DNA from: an uncultured Pirellulaceae bacterium
GTDB lineage: Bacteria; Planctomycetota; Planctomycetia; Pirellulales; Pirellulaceae
Assembly (NCBI GenBank): GCA_937921995.1
Contig: CAKZVF010000200.1
Span: 1-34,918, forward strand
Length of the DNA: 34,918 nt
Direction: 5' to 3'
The notes under the pieces are model-generated. The model worked only from the letters and a program-made list of their open reading frames with translations, searched no databases and was not told where the DNA came from. Every line of letters begins with the position of its first letter. Position 1 is the first letter of the stretch. Made by a program: the position numbers and the translations under genes. Of this stretch, positions 1 through 7,182 are shown in pieces.

Positions 1-131
1 CGACCGGATCATCGCAAGCGGAAGTTGAAGAACGAATGCGAGAGGCAATCCGAATGCACCTTGAAGGGATGCGTGAGGATGGTGTCGAAATTCCTGAACC
101 GTCGTCCGTAGCCGAGTACATCGAAGCTTGA
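1..131 (+). CDS. HicB family antitoxin, C-terminal end (partial at left edge)
   Basis: The frame starting at base 3 is open from the window edge to TGA at 129-131 and encodes the last 42 residues of a protein. The helical stretch EERMREAIRMHLEGMRE followed by the closing IPEPSSVAEYIEA is the typical end of HicB antitoxins, which bind and neutralise the HicA mRNA interferase and repress their own operon. The partner hicA and the HicB partial-RNase-H fold would lie to the left, outside the window. A toxin-antitoxin module next to cassette-like repeats fits an accessory region. The family call rests on this tail alone. Confidence 0.75.
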   Translation, partial: TGSSQAEVEERMREAIRMHLEGMREDGVEIPEPSSVAEYIEA

Positions 132-146
132 CGGTCGCACAACATG

Positions 147-263
147 GTTTTTACGCAGAGGCCCTCGGGCACACCTTCGACGTGGTGCTGACCTCGCCTC
201 CATTATACAATGAAATCTAAATCAATCCCACCTTCGCTTCGGTTGCGTCGGTGTCGTAAAAAC
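147..263 (+). repeat. Cassette-boundary-like repeat element, copy 1
   Basis: A 117-bp element with a 9-bp perfect terminal inverted repeat: GTTTTTACG at 147-155 and CGTAAAAAC at 255-263. Its left 32 bp match 528-559 at 27 of 32 positions. Its right segment, 233-259, matches 614-640 at 22 of 27 positions, while the centre is unrelated to copy 2. Conserved imperfect-palindromic ends around a variable centre recall integron attC sites, but canonical RYYYAAC/GTTRRRY core sites were not found. The attC idea is therefore inference. Confidence 0.55.
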
Positions 264-273
264 CTTCCGTTGT

Positions 274-540
274 TTGCCCCTAGTCGATATCGCGCTGTCA
301 AAACGCAACTCGAAACCAATTACGATTGACGACGTTGAATTCCGCTGGGCACTCGCCACACGTTCGCAGACCGAGACCGAAATGGTGACCGTCATGGTTC
401 AGCCACCCGACAACGGCTGCCGCCTCGCAGTTACCGTTCCATGCCGCGACTCTTGGCTCAACATCATTCTCACGGGCGCTCAACCCATGTCATATTGTTC
501 TGGTAGCGCACCGGGGCATACAATAGGGTTTTTACGCTAA
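274..540 (+). pseudogene. Small planctomycete-type hypothetical ORF, probably C-terminally broken
   Basis: An 88-codon ORF with a TTG start and no clear ribosome binding site. The first ~65 residues (LSKRNSKPITIDDVEFRWAL near the start, then VTVMVQPPDNGCRLAVTVPC and DSWLNI) resemble, from memory, a family of short planctomycete hypothetical proteins with a beta-rich core. Those usually continue with a helical tail. Here the last ~24 residues look like read-through into the following repeat element, and the stop lies inside that repeat (538-540). Function is unknown. It sits between two copies of the repeat, as a gene cassette would. It could be an intact divergent protein, a truncated one, or chance. 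Confidence 0.35.
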
Positions 541-642
541 GGCCCATCGGCACACCTTCCTTGTATGGCAACGCGGGCTGGCCTTGGTAGAATCATTCGT
601 AGTTTAGGCATCGTTCGCTTCGTTCACGGCGGTGTGGTAAGC
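528..642 (+). repeat. Cassette-boundary-like repeat element, copy 2
   Basis: A second copy of the 147-263 element. The left part, 528-559 (GTTTTTACGC then AGGCCC, CGGCACACCTTC), matches copy 1 at 27 of 32 positions. The right part, 614-640 (TTCGCTTCG, then CGGTGTGGTAA), matches at 22 of 27. CACACC in the left half can pair with GGTGTG in the right half. The element lies directly upstream of the VOC gene, so copies 1 and 2 bracket one small ORF. Confidence 0.55.
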
Positions 643-687
643 TCCTGGCGTTTTGTGTCGCAGGTTCCTAGAGTAACAGGGGTGATA

Positions 688-1074
688 ATGTCCCAGCCGT
701 CGTTTGAGTCAGCGTCACCCTACAAGGATGACGTTCTTGCTTTGCCCGTCACGGATCTAGATGCCGCGTCAGATTGGTACTGCAAACATTTCGGCATGAC
801 CGAGATAGATCGCCGAGACGCCCCACATCCGGCCGTTATACTTGAACGCGATGGTGTCCGAATTGGATTTGCTATCAACGGCGGTGACGCGGCTCAAGAG
901 GGCGCTGCAATTGGGGTCAATGACATCAATGGAATCAAGAAGCAGCTTGAAGCCAGTGGTGTTAGTATTGCGAATACCCGTGTCGACGAACGCAACGGCG
1001 AGAAGTTCACCGTGTTTTTTGTCGTGGCGCCGGACGGGCTGTGCTATTACTTCCACGGACCGCTTCCCGGATGA
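688..1074 (+). CDS. VOC (glyoxalase/bleomycin-resistance fold) family protein
   Basis: A 128-residue protein with the vicinal-oxygen-chelate fold signature. A strand-helix opening, VLALPVTDLDAASDWYCKHFG (residues ~16-36), is the standard 'V.D...s..FY...LG' motif. It is followed by AVILERDGVRIGFA, a VNDINGIKKQLEASGV helix, and the closing strand FFVVAPDGLCYYFHGPL. VOC proteins include glyoxalases, dioxygenases and drug-binding proteins; the substrate cannot be told here. I chose the ATG at 688, preceded by CAGGGG, over the longer frame from 565, because the extra 41 residues have no VOC similarity and overlap the upstream repeat. Small VOC proteins are frequent cargo in gene cassettes, which fits the location. 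Confidence 0.8.
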   Translation: MSQPSFESASPYKDDVLALPVTDLDAASDWYCKHFGMTEIDRRDAPHPAVILERDGVRIGFAINGGDAAQEGAAIGVNDINGIKKQLEASGVSIANTRVDERNGEKFTVFFVVAPDGLCYYFHGPLPG

Positions 1075-1240
1075 CTGATTCAGCCAGACGCTGCCGACCT
1101 TAGCGCAAAGGACACCGCTAACACGTCGTCGCGTTCCACAACACGCTGTTAAAGCGAGGTCTTTTCGGCGTCCCCCCGTTTGCGCATTTGAAGTTGCGCT
1201 TTTTCAAGCCTGATTCACCACAGTCTATTGATTAAGTCGT

Positions 1241-1289
1241 CGCTTGGCCACGCTTGGCCACGCTTGGCCACGCTTGGCCACGCTTGGCA
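1241..1289. repeat. Tandem decamer repeat, about 4.8 copies
   Basis: Four perfect copies of CGCTTGGCCA (1241-1280) are followed by a partial fifth (CGCTTGGC, 1281-1288). The 10-bp period is close to one helical turn, so each TTGGCCA would face the same side of the DNA. No coding frame crosses it. It may be a slippage-prone microsatellite or a protein-binding array. Confidence 0.9.
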
Positions 1290-1301
1290 AAGATCGAGAA
1301 T

Positions 1302-1375
1302 CTTGGACCGGCAAGAGTGCCCTAGCCTAAGTCGTTGAGTTTAAATCGTTTACTAAATCAACAGAACGTTGCGCA
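1302..1375. repeat. Dispersed intergenic repeat, copy A
   Basis: CTTGGACCGGCAAGAGTGCC and the following ~50 bp (with ATCAACA and GTTGCGC near the end) resemble 21543-21618. Both copies lie 30-75 bp past the stop codon of a minus-strand gene and in the same orientation to it. Such short gene-end repeats are common in planctomycete genomes. Confidence 0.6.
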
Positions 1376-1446
1376 TCGAGCTACTATTGAAACACGTTTT
1401 GTTCCGCCGAATTCCAAATTCAATCTGAGCTGTTCAAAGTAAAAAT

Positions 1447-2055
1447 TTAAGCTGATGCATTGCGGCGACGGCGGGCCGTTAAGCATGACGCGCTGATCAA
1501 TAAGACCAAAATCGAGCTTGGTTCGGGCACCGATTGCGGAAGAGGTTGCCCAAGGTTGCCGCGGATTTCGCCCATCCCGAAAACGGTCGTATGAACGTTC
1601 AGATAGGCCTGCCCGTTGATCAGCGTATCGATGATGAAGTCGGGGTCGATCGGGTCGAAGCCAACCTGTTCCAGCGTCTGTAACTCGAAAGTATCGGACA
1701 CGCTTCCGAAGGTGGTTGCTAAATCGGCCGGAACTTCGGGAGGGCCGAAAATTTCGATGATGTGCTGAGGATTGCTTTGATCGAAAGAAGCTGGCCCATG
1801 GATGTGAAGTTTCGTTAAGTCACCCACCAGACCCGTCCAAGAAAAATCGTAGGAGAGGGTTTGGGTGTCCTGATCTAGCGTGACGATTCCAAAACCGATG
1901 CCCGGGCTGTTCGTCGACCCGTCCGGTTCGGCCGCGTTGTTTTTGACCGACTGTTCATTGATGTCGAAAGTCCAAACAAGTTCCCCTTGCGCGAACGTAC
2001 TACTGCCGGTCAAAAAGACGATCAAGAAAACAATAAGATGAATAAAACGATGCAT
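1447..2055 (-). CDS. CHRD domain protein with PEP-CTERM sorting signal
   Basis: A 202-residue exported protein. Residues 1-22 are a signal peptide ending at TFAQ. The body is a CHRD (chordin-like) domain, with the typical DLTKLHIHGPA, IFGPPEVPADL and C-terminal LINGQAYLNVHTTVFGMGEIRGNL segments. The tail has VPEPSS, a hydrophobic helix and an RRRR cluster, which is a PEP-CTERM signal processed by exosortase and linked to extracellular polymer export. CHRD function in bacteria is not established. AGGA lies ~12 bases before the ATG. It is the last of three minus-strand secreted-protein genes with gaps of about 85 bp, which suggests co-transcription or a co-regulated group. Confidence 0.88.
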   Translation of the reverse strand: MHRFIHLIVFLIVFLTGSSTFAQGELVWTFDINEQSVKNNAAEPDGSTNSPGIGFGIVTLDQDTQTLSYDFSWTGLVGDLTKLHIHGPASFDQSNPQHIIEIFGPPEVPADLATTFGSVSDTFELQTLEQVGFDPIDPDFIIDTLINGQAYLNVHTTVFGMGEIRGNLGQPLPQSVPEPSSILVLLISASCLTARRRRNASA

Positions 2056-2140
2056 GTTGTGGTAGTCCTAAGATCTGCGGCAGATAATCTTCGGTAAAGT
2101 GCTCTTGGTCGAAACCTATGCGATACTGTTTCTATCGGCC

Positions 2141-3457
2141 CTAGCTGGCAGACAGGAAGGCAACAAATGGATTGATATCTAAAAAGTTGACCGATCCGTC
2201 TTGATTAAGGTCCGCTTCTTCCAAAAAACCGCCCGATAATAGGAGGCCAATGAAGGGGTTGATGTCCAAAAAATTCACGGCACCATCTTGATTGACATCC
2301 CCCAAGATACTCTCGTCCGATGGGACGACGTTGGTGGCGTCAACCAAATAAATCCCCCAACGCGAGTCCGACAATAAGACTTGGTTGTGGCCCAGCGGGA
2401 AGACACTGGTGTTCCCGACGAACCCATCCAAGGGACTGGCGGTCGAGGTTCCAAAAGCGCCGATGCGAAAAATCGTGCTGGACTGTTGGAGCAGATCGAG
2501 GTCGATCACCTGGACGCCCGCTTGATGCCACGCAACATAGGCGGTGGAATCTAGGACAATAATTTCACCGGCACTCCAGGCGTTAACATCAAGGTCCGAA
2601 GCGTTGATGGTTTCGATTTCGAGGGCCGTGGCGGGATCGGAGATATCCCATGCTGCGAGCGTCCCTCCGGCCTGCCGACGTGAAACGATCAGTTGCGAAT
2701 GATCCATGTTTGCTGCCACCGATGCTGTGTTAGGCCCGGTCGCGATTTGACCTAAAAGCGTGGCGCTACCTGAGCTTAGATTCGTGATGTCATAGATGTA
2801 AGCTGCTCCCTCGCCGGTCACACCTCCCAAGCCTGCTACGTACAGCCGACCGTCCTGTGCCGACAGATCATAAAGTCCCACCGAATCATTGGTCTCGATT
2901 CGCATGATAAAACTTGGTGCCGAAGGATTGGAAACGTCAAAAACGGAAATCTGCGATGAGTTTTCTGAAACTTGAAAAATTCGGTCCTGAGAAACCAACG
3001 CGTTGGTCACCGACGCATGGCCATTTTCCGCCGAAGAAATTTGACTGAGCAAGATTGGGTTACTTGGCGAGGCAACGTCGACCAAATAAGTTCCTTCTCC
3101 ATCGGAAGAAAAGTACCCTACCTTATCGACGACTTGAATGTCTACGAAAGCTTGGCCCAAGTCAGCTCCAAACACTGCCGTGGTTGCCAGAGCGGTTGGA
3201 TCACTGATGTCGATGATCGCGACCCCTGAGGTTAACGATCCCAAATAGGCGAAGCCATTGGACGCACACACTTCGGTGTAAGTTTCAGTTTCGTCAGTGC
3301 CAAAGGGAGCGTGGTAGCCAGTGAACTGCAGCGGCAAAAAACCATCGCTGGTGTGACCGAAGGCGTGACCGACATACGCAACCACTAGGGCAACAATCAG
3401 CACGACCGTGCACGGCGCGGCAAGCAGATTGCGGGTGTTTGTCCTATGGTGATTCAA
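2141..3457 (-). CDS. LVIVD-repeat secreted protein with dockerin-like C-terminus
   Basis: A protein of 438 residues. A hydrophobic export segment (residues ~15-34) is followed by repeats of the LVIVD type, a beta-propeller-like family: GVAIIDISDPTAL, GTYLVDVASPSNPILL, ISVFDVSNPSAPSFI, AAYIYDITNL, AAWDISDPATAL and GVQVIDLDL. The last ~52 residues form two EF-hand-like loops, DVNQDGAVNFLD and DLNQDGSVNFLD, each followed by INPF, as in dockerin type I-like modules common on planctomycete surface proteins. The only available start before the signal segment is TTG at 3457; GTG codons occur inside the segment. It probably binds calcium and a surface or cohesin-like partner. No enzymatic motif is seen. 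Confidence 0.85.
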   Translation of the reverse strand: MNHHRTNTRNLLAAPCTVVLIVALVVAYVGHAFGHTSDGFLPLQFTGYHAPFGTDETETYTEVCASNGFAYLGSLTSGVAIIDISDPTALATTAVFGADLGQAFVDIQVVDKVGYFSSDGEGTYLVDVASPSNPILLSQISSAENGHASVTNALVSQDRIFQVSENSSQISVFDVSNPSAPSFIMRIETNDSVGLYDLSAQDGRLYVAGLGGVTGEGAAYIYDITNLSSGSATLLGQIATGPNTASVAANMDHSQLIVSRRQAGGTLAAWDISDPATALEIETINASDLDVNAWSAGEIIVLDSTAYVAWHQAGVQVIDLDLLQQSSTIFRIGAFGTSTASPLDGFVGNTSVFPLGHNQVLLSDSRWGIYLVDATNVVPSDESILGDVNQDGAVNFLDINPFIGLLLSGGFLEEADLNQDGSVNFLDINPFVAFLSAS

Positions 3458-3544
3458 AGCTAGAGTTCGACGGTGTTGTTTGAGAATTGTTTGTGCGCTG
3501 GTTTCGTTGTCGATGGCGTGCGGCGAGTTACTCGCACCGCTGGC

Positions 3545-4747
3545 TTAGACGCCCGACAAAAGATCGATAAACGGAGAGATGTCGAGAAAGTTAACGGCAC
3601 CGTCTTGGTTGACATCGGCTTCTTCGAGAAAACCGTTGGCAGAGAGCAACCCAATGAAAGGACTGATGTCGAGAAAGCTCACCGCGCCGTCTTGATTGAC
3701 ATCGCCCAGGATTACGGGAATGTATTCGGTGGCCATCGGTGGAATCGAAACATTTCGTTGCGCGGTTACTGTTCCAAAGTACGTGTCGCCAATCATGTGA
3801 GGGAAGGCTGTCGTGCCGTCATCGTTGAGCGTGACAAAGTAAGCGTAGGTGCCACCGGGGTATTCCGGGGTAACGCCGAACCGACCATTGTGCTGGTCCA
3901 AATCGCCGCTGGCCGAGTCGAAGTAAAAGTCTTCCCGATAAGCGCCCAGTGCGAAATTTTGAAGCGACGGTCCCCAAAGCGCTTGGGGCAGCACCGTACC
4001 ATCTGCTAGTGTGGTGCGATCAGTAATGTTCCTTAATTGATAGCTTGACTTCATCTGGACAAGATCACTGCCACCATCGTTGGGATCAGCAAACGCATAA
4101 GGCCCATAGATTGGAAACCCGTCAAACGCGAATCCAAGTATTGGAGAATGGGCCGAACCGTCGTCACCCAATTGGGCTCGCAATGCGATAGGATTTTGGT
4201 GGTGGTGATACCTTCCGGGCCGCAGTTCGTTTGGCTGACCATCTCCAATCGCCACGGGATGACCTAAAGAGTTATCAAAACCCAAGAACTCAAAAACATT
4301 TGCATCCTGATTCCAGATACCTTGATTGTTGTAAGACCGCGCATCTGAAAAGCTGAAGATAACAACGCCGTTGACCAAAACTCCAATCGGTCCGGTGCCG
4401 GCTGCGATTTCATTGTTTCCGGTAGTATCTTCTACCGGGTTCCGGGGGATCTTGAAGGTCGCATCGAGATCGGCGGCATAGGTGGAATTGCGAAAAGGCC
4501 CAACGTTGTAAGAAGGCACACCTGCCGCTTCGACAAACACGAAGTTGGGTCCGTAGTGTACGGCTTCGACGTCAGCCAAAATTGCACTAACAAAGCCGTC
4601 GGTTTCTGGATCGATGCTTGTGCCGGTGGTTCCTGTCGTGTTGATCGACCAATTGACGATTGCAGGATCGGTAATCTGTCCGTAGACAGAGCCCGAACAA
4701 ACCAGCAGCATGGCCAAGGAGGCGACGATTTTCAAAACGGTGGGCAT
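3545..4747 (-). CDS. YHYH-domain secreted protein with dockerin-like C-terminus
   Basis: A protein of 400 residues starting at ATG 4747. The signal peptide ends near VYGQ (residue 23). The central region matches the YHYH family: GRYHHHQNPIALR at ~178-190 (a YHHH variant of the name-giving motif), GFAFDGFPIYGPYAF at ~205-219, and LDQHNGRFGVTPEYPGGTYAYFVT at ~283-306. This family is secreted, of unknown function, and its conserved His residues suggest metal binding. Residues 348-400 repeat the dockerin-like module of the neighbouring LVIVD protein (DVNQDGAVSFLD, DVNQDGAVNFLD). It is the first gene of the 4747-1447 group. Confidence 0.87.
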   Translation of the reverse strand: MPTVLKIVASLAMLLVCSGSVYGQITDPAIVNWSINTTGTTGTSIDPETDGFVSAILADVEAVHYGPNFVFVEAAGVPSYNVGPFRNSTYAADLDATFKIPRNPVEDTTGNNEIAAGTGPIGVLVNGVVIFSFSDARSYNNQGIWNQDANVFEFLGFDNSLGHPVAIGDGQPNELRPGRYHHHQNPIALRAQLGDDGSAHSPILGFAFDGFPIYGPYAFADPNDGGSDLVQMKSSYQLRNITDRTTLADGTVLPQALWGPSLQNFALGAYREDFYFDSASGDLDQHNGRFGVTPEYPGGTYAYFVTLNDDGTTAFPHMIGDTYFGTVTAQRNVSIPPMATEYIPVILGDVNQDGAVSFLDISPFIGLLSANGFLEEADVNQDGAVNFLDISPFIDLLSGV

Positions 4748-4803
4748 GATATTGTGTCGGGGATCGAATGTATGTTGTGGAAAAAAAGGGGAGCCTTATG
4801 ATA

Positions 4804-4828
4804 ATCGCCGCTCCTGCGAGCGGGCGAT
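4804..4828. promoter_or_regulatory. Stable hairpin upstream of the YHYH gene
   Basis: ATCGCCGCTC (4804-4813) can pair with GAGCGGGCGAT (4818-4828), with one bulged G and a CTGC loop. It lies 57 bp before the ATG of the minus-strand YHYH gene, so it could sit in its leader. There is no T-run beside it on either strand. A regulatory role is inference. Confidence 0.35.
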
Positions 4829-5005
4829 CGAAGCTTGATTAAACGCGGCCCTTATTCTGTCGTCGGCGAAATAAGTCTGATTTTCGTGCTAAAAAAGGTT
4901 GAAAACCTTAACGGTGGACCGGAGGACATCAAATCCCTCAAGGTTTACAAGTCAAAGCTCTTCTCAGGGAACATCATGCTACAGGGAATGACACGTATTG
5001 TGTCC

Positions 5006-5167
5006 TTAATTGGGACCGACATCTTTTGCTTTTTTGGCAAACTCACGTGGCGTGTCCGTAGGAACCGGCCCTACAATCCATCCATCAGCGTCGTTGATGC
5101 GTCGTCTTCGTAACGTCGGAATTTTGACTCGATTGAAGAGACTGAGCGCTTGCAAAGTGTCGTGCAT
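5006..5167 (-). CDS. Possible 53-residue protein downstream of the SecA paralogue
   Basis: A short frame starting at ATG 5167, 44 bases after the SecA-like stop, on the same strand. It opens with MHDTLQALSLFNRVKIPTL, then RRRR, and ends with DADGWIVGPVPTDTPREFAKKAKDVGPN. The composition is protein-like (charged C-terminal helix, no rare-residue runs). The frame stays open upstream through the end of the SecA gene without a start codon, so a frameshifted extension of something longer is also possible. No family is recognised and no strong ribosome binding site is present. Confidence 0.3.
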   Translation of the reverse strand: MHDTLQALSLFNRVKIPTLRRRRINDADGWIVGPVPTDTPREFAKKAKDVGPN

Positions 5168-5211
5168 TTCCGACGCAAGCAAAATAAAGCCGCATCGGTC
5201 GGGCGATGAAA

Positions 5212-7143
5212 TTACGACCCTGCGGTATCCAGATACGGATCTTGGCCCATTTCGCGCTGCATCTCTTGGCGTCGGTTTTCGTGATACAGCAACATTTTCC
5301 GTGACTTGAAATGGTTGCGCTGAATGTTGGCTTGCGCTTTGTGGAAGACAGGCGCAAAACGCTTCAGCGCGTTGGTGGGAGCCGCGTTATACCCGCGCAG
5401 CTTTTGGGCTGCGGATTCACCGATGCCGTTATCAAGAATGTCATCTTCCAAAGATAAATACTGGCGGAAAGATCCCGGATCGCCTTGCCTGCCACAGCGG
5501 CCGATCAGCTGCCGATCAATCCGCGCCGATTCATGCAGTTCACTGCAAATCACATGCAGCCCACCCGCCTTGCGTGCTTCTTCGGAGAGTTTGATATCTG
5601 TACCACGGCCCGCCATATTGGTTGCCACGGTGACACGTCCGAGTTCTCCGGCCGACGCTACGATTTCTGCCTCGCGCTGGAGATGGCGCGCGTTGAGAAC
5701 TTCGTGTTCGACGTTTCTACGTTTGAGAATTTTGGAAAGGACTTCAGATTTGTCGATTGAGCGCGTGCCAATCAACACCGGCCGACCGGTTTGATGGAGG
5801 CGTTCTATTTCGTCGGCGATCGCTTGCCATTTTTGTTCGTCGGTACCAAAAACGCGCGTCGCCAGTTGAACGCGCTGCGGTGGGCGGTTGGTAGGTACCT
5901 TGACGACATCAACGTCATAAATGGTTTCCAGTTCGCGTTCGGATTTTGCTGCGGTACCTGTCATCCCTGATAGGGAATCGTATTTGAGAAAAAGATCCTG
6001 CAACGTGATCCGCGCTGATTCTCCTGTCTCAACACTGACCTTGAGACTTTCCCTGGCCTCGATTGCCTGATGGATACCCGCCCGCCACTTCCGTCCCTCG
6101 GCCAAACGGCCGGTGAATTCGTCAACGATGACCACTTCGCCGTCGCGGACAACGTAATGCCGATCTGCGATATAGTTTTGGTTGACGTAGATCGCTTGTT
6201 CGACTTGATCGTAGATATCCATGACCGGTGTTTGCTTGAGCAACGCTGGCTGTGGCAGCACACGCACTTGGCGGCGTCCCGGAGCGGTCAGGGTGATTTG
6301 ATTGTTGTCGGGGTCGATCGAAAAATGTTCGTCGATCATGAAATCGGGTGAAACTTTCGCGGCCCAATTATACAGTTCGATCGCCGCTTGGGCGACTTCG
6401 TCAGGAACACTGCTGACGATCAAAGGTGTCCGGGCTTCGTCGATGAGAATGCTATCGGCTTCATCGACCAGAATGTAGTTCAAACCGCGCTGGACGATTT
6501 GAAGGTTGGAGTCCGTTTTTGATTGGACCATGGCCGGTATTTGGCTGATCCCGGCGAACTCCATTTGGCGATGGATCAATCGGTCTCGAAGAAAATCGAA
6601 CCCAATCTCTTTGGCGGTCGTGTAAGTGATGTCGCAATGATAGGCGTCAAAGCGCTGAGCCCGGTTGCTTTCGTTGGTGATCACGCCGACCGAAAGTCCC
6701 AACCGTTGGTAGACGGGCATCATCAATTCGGCATCGCGCGCGGCAAGATAATCATTGGCGGTGGCCAGATGCGCGCCTTCGCCTCGGAGCGCGTTGAGGT
6801 AGATTGGCAAGGTGGCGGTGAGCGTTTTGCCTTCGCCGGTTTGCATGACGGCGATGCTGCGGTGAAACATGGCGATGCCACCAAGCAATTGCACATCGTA
6901 GTGTTCCATTGAAATCGCGCGCCTGGCAGCTTCGCGGACCAGCGCGTATGCTTCGATCATTAAGTGCTCTAGCGGCGTGCCAGAGCGTGCTTCGAATTTC
7001 AGCGCGAGGCTTTTCTTGGTCAGCTGTTGATCGGAAAGGTTTTTCAGCGCCGGGCTTTGGCGAGTGATCCGCCGGACGGCCGATTTCCATTTTGTCAGCG
7101 CTGCTGCACCGCCAATGTTTCTAAGTTTTGTCAGCAAAGGCAT
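5212..7143 (-). CDS. SecA-like translocase ATPase, shortened paralogue
   Basis: A 643-residue SecA homologue (ATG at 7143; a TTG lies two codons earlier). All DEAD-motor motifs are visible: MQTGEGKT (~100-107), ATANDYLAARD, GFDFLRD, VDEADSILIDEART (~226-239), a preprotein-crosslinking region, GMTGTA (~393-398), GTRS (~459), TNMAGRGTDI (~508-517) and IGRCGRQGDPGS (~547-558). Canonical SecA has ~830-900 residues. This one ends inside the long scaffold helix (KAQANIQRNHFKSRKMLLYHE), so the helical-wing domain, the two-helix finger and the zinc-binding tail are absent. It is probably an accessory SecA-type motor, with the housekeeping secA elsewhere. It follows a lipoprotein gene by 39 bp on the same strand, so the two may be co-transcribed. 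Confidence 0.9.
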   Translation of the reverse strand: MPLLTKLRNIGGAAALTKWKSAVRRITRQSPALKNLSDQQLTKKSLALKFEARSGTPLEHLMIEAYALVREAARRAISMEHYDVQLLGGIAMFHRSIAVMQTGEGKTLTATLPIYLNALRGEGAHLATANDYLAARDAELMMPVYQRLGLSVGVITNESNRAQRFDAYHCDITYTTAKEIGFDFLRDRLIHRQMEFAGISQIPAMVQSKTDSNLQIVQRGLNYILVDEADSILIDEARTPLIVSSVPDEVAQAAIELYNWAAKVSPDFMIDEHFSIDPDNNQITLTAPGRRQVRVLPQPALLKQTPVMDIYDQVEQAIYVNQNYIADRHYVVRDGEVVIVDEFTGRLAEGRKWRAGIHQAIEARESLKVSVETGESARITLQDLFLKYDSLSGMTGTAAKSERELETIYDVDVVKVPTNRPPQRVQLATRVFGTDEQKWQAIADEIERLHQTGRPVLIGTRSIDKSEVLSKILKRRNVEHEVLNARHLQREAEIVASAGELGRVTVATNMAGRGTDIKLSEEARKAGGLHVICSELHESARIDRQLIGRCGRQGDPGSFRQYLSLEDDILDNGIGESAAQKLRGYNAAPTNALKRFAPVFHKAQANIQRNHFKSRKMLLYHENRRQEMQREMGQDPYLDTAGS

Positions 7144-7182
7144 GGGCAAATCAGAGCTTGGTATCGAATCTTGCGACGTTCT

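Larger units (their letters stand above)
1075..1446. other. Intergenic stretch with tandem and dispersed repeats, no gene
   Basis: Between the convergent VOC and CHRD genes no convincing coding frame is seen. The stretch holds a decamer tandem repeat (1241-1289) and one copy of a dispersed ~70-bp repeat (1302-1375), both listed separately. Confidence 0.6.

Noticed and set aside
1100..1170. CGCTAAC...GTTAAAGCG arrangement considered as an attC site
   Set aside because: The two halves are not properly complementary at the core positions, and the segment shares nothing with the 147-263 and 528-642 elements.
4835..5113. 92-codon plus-strand frame upstream of the SecA region
   Set aside because: No ribosome binding site and no recognisable domain, and it overlaps the more protein-like minus-strand frame at 5006-5167.
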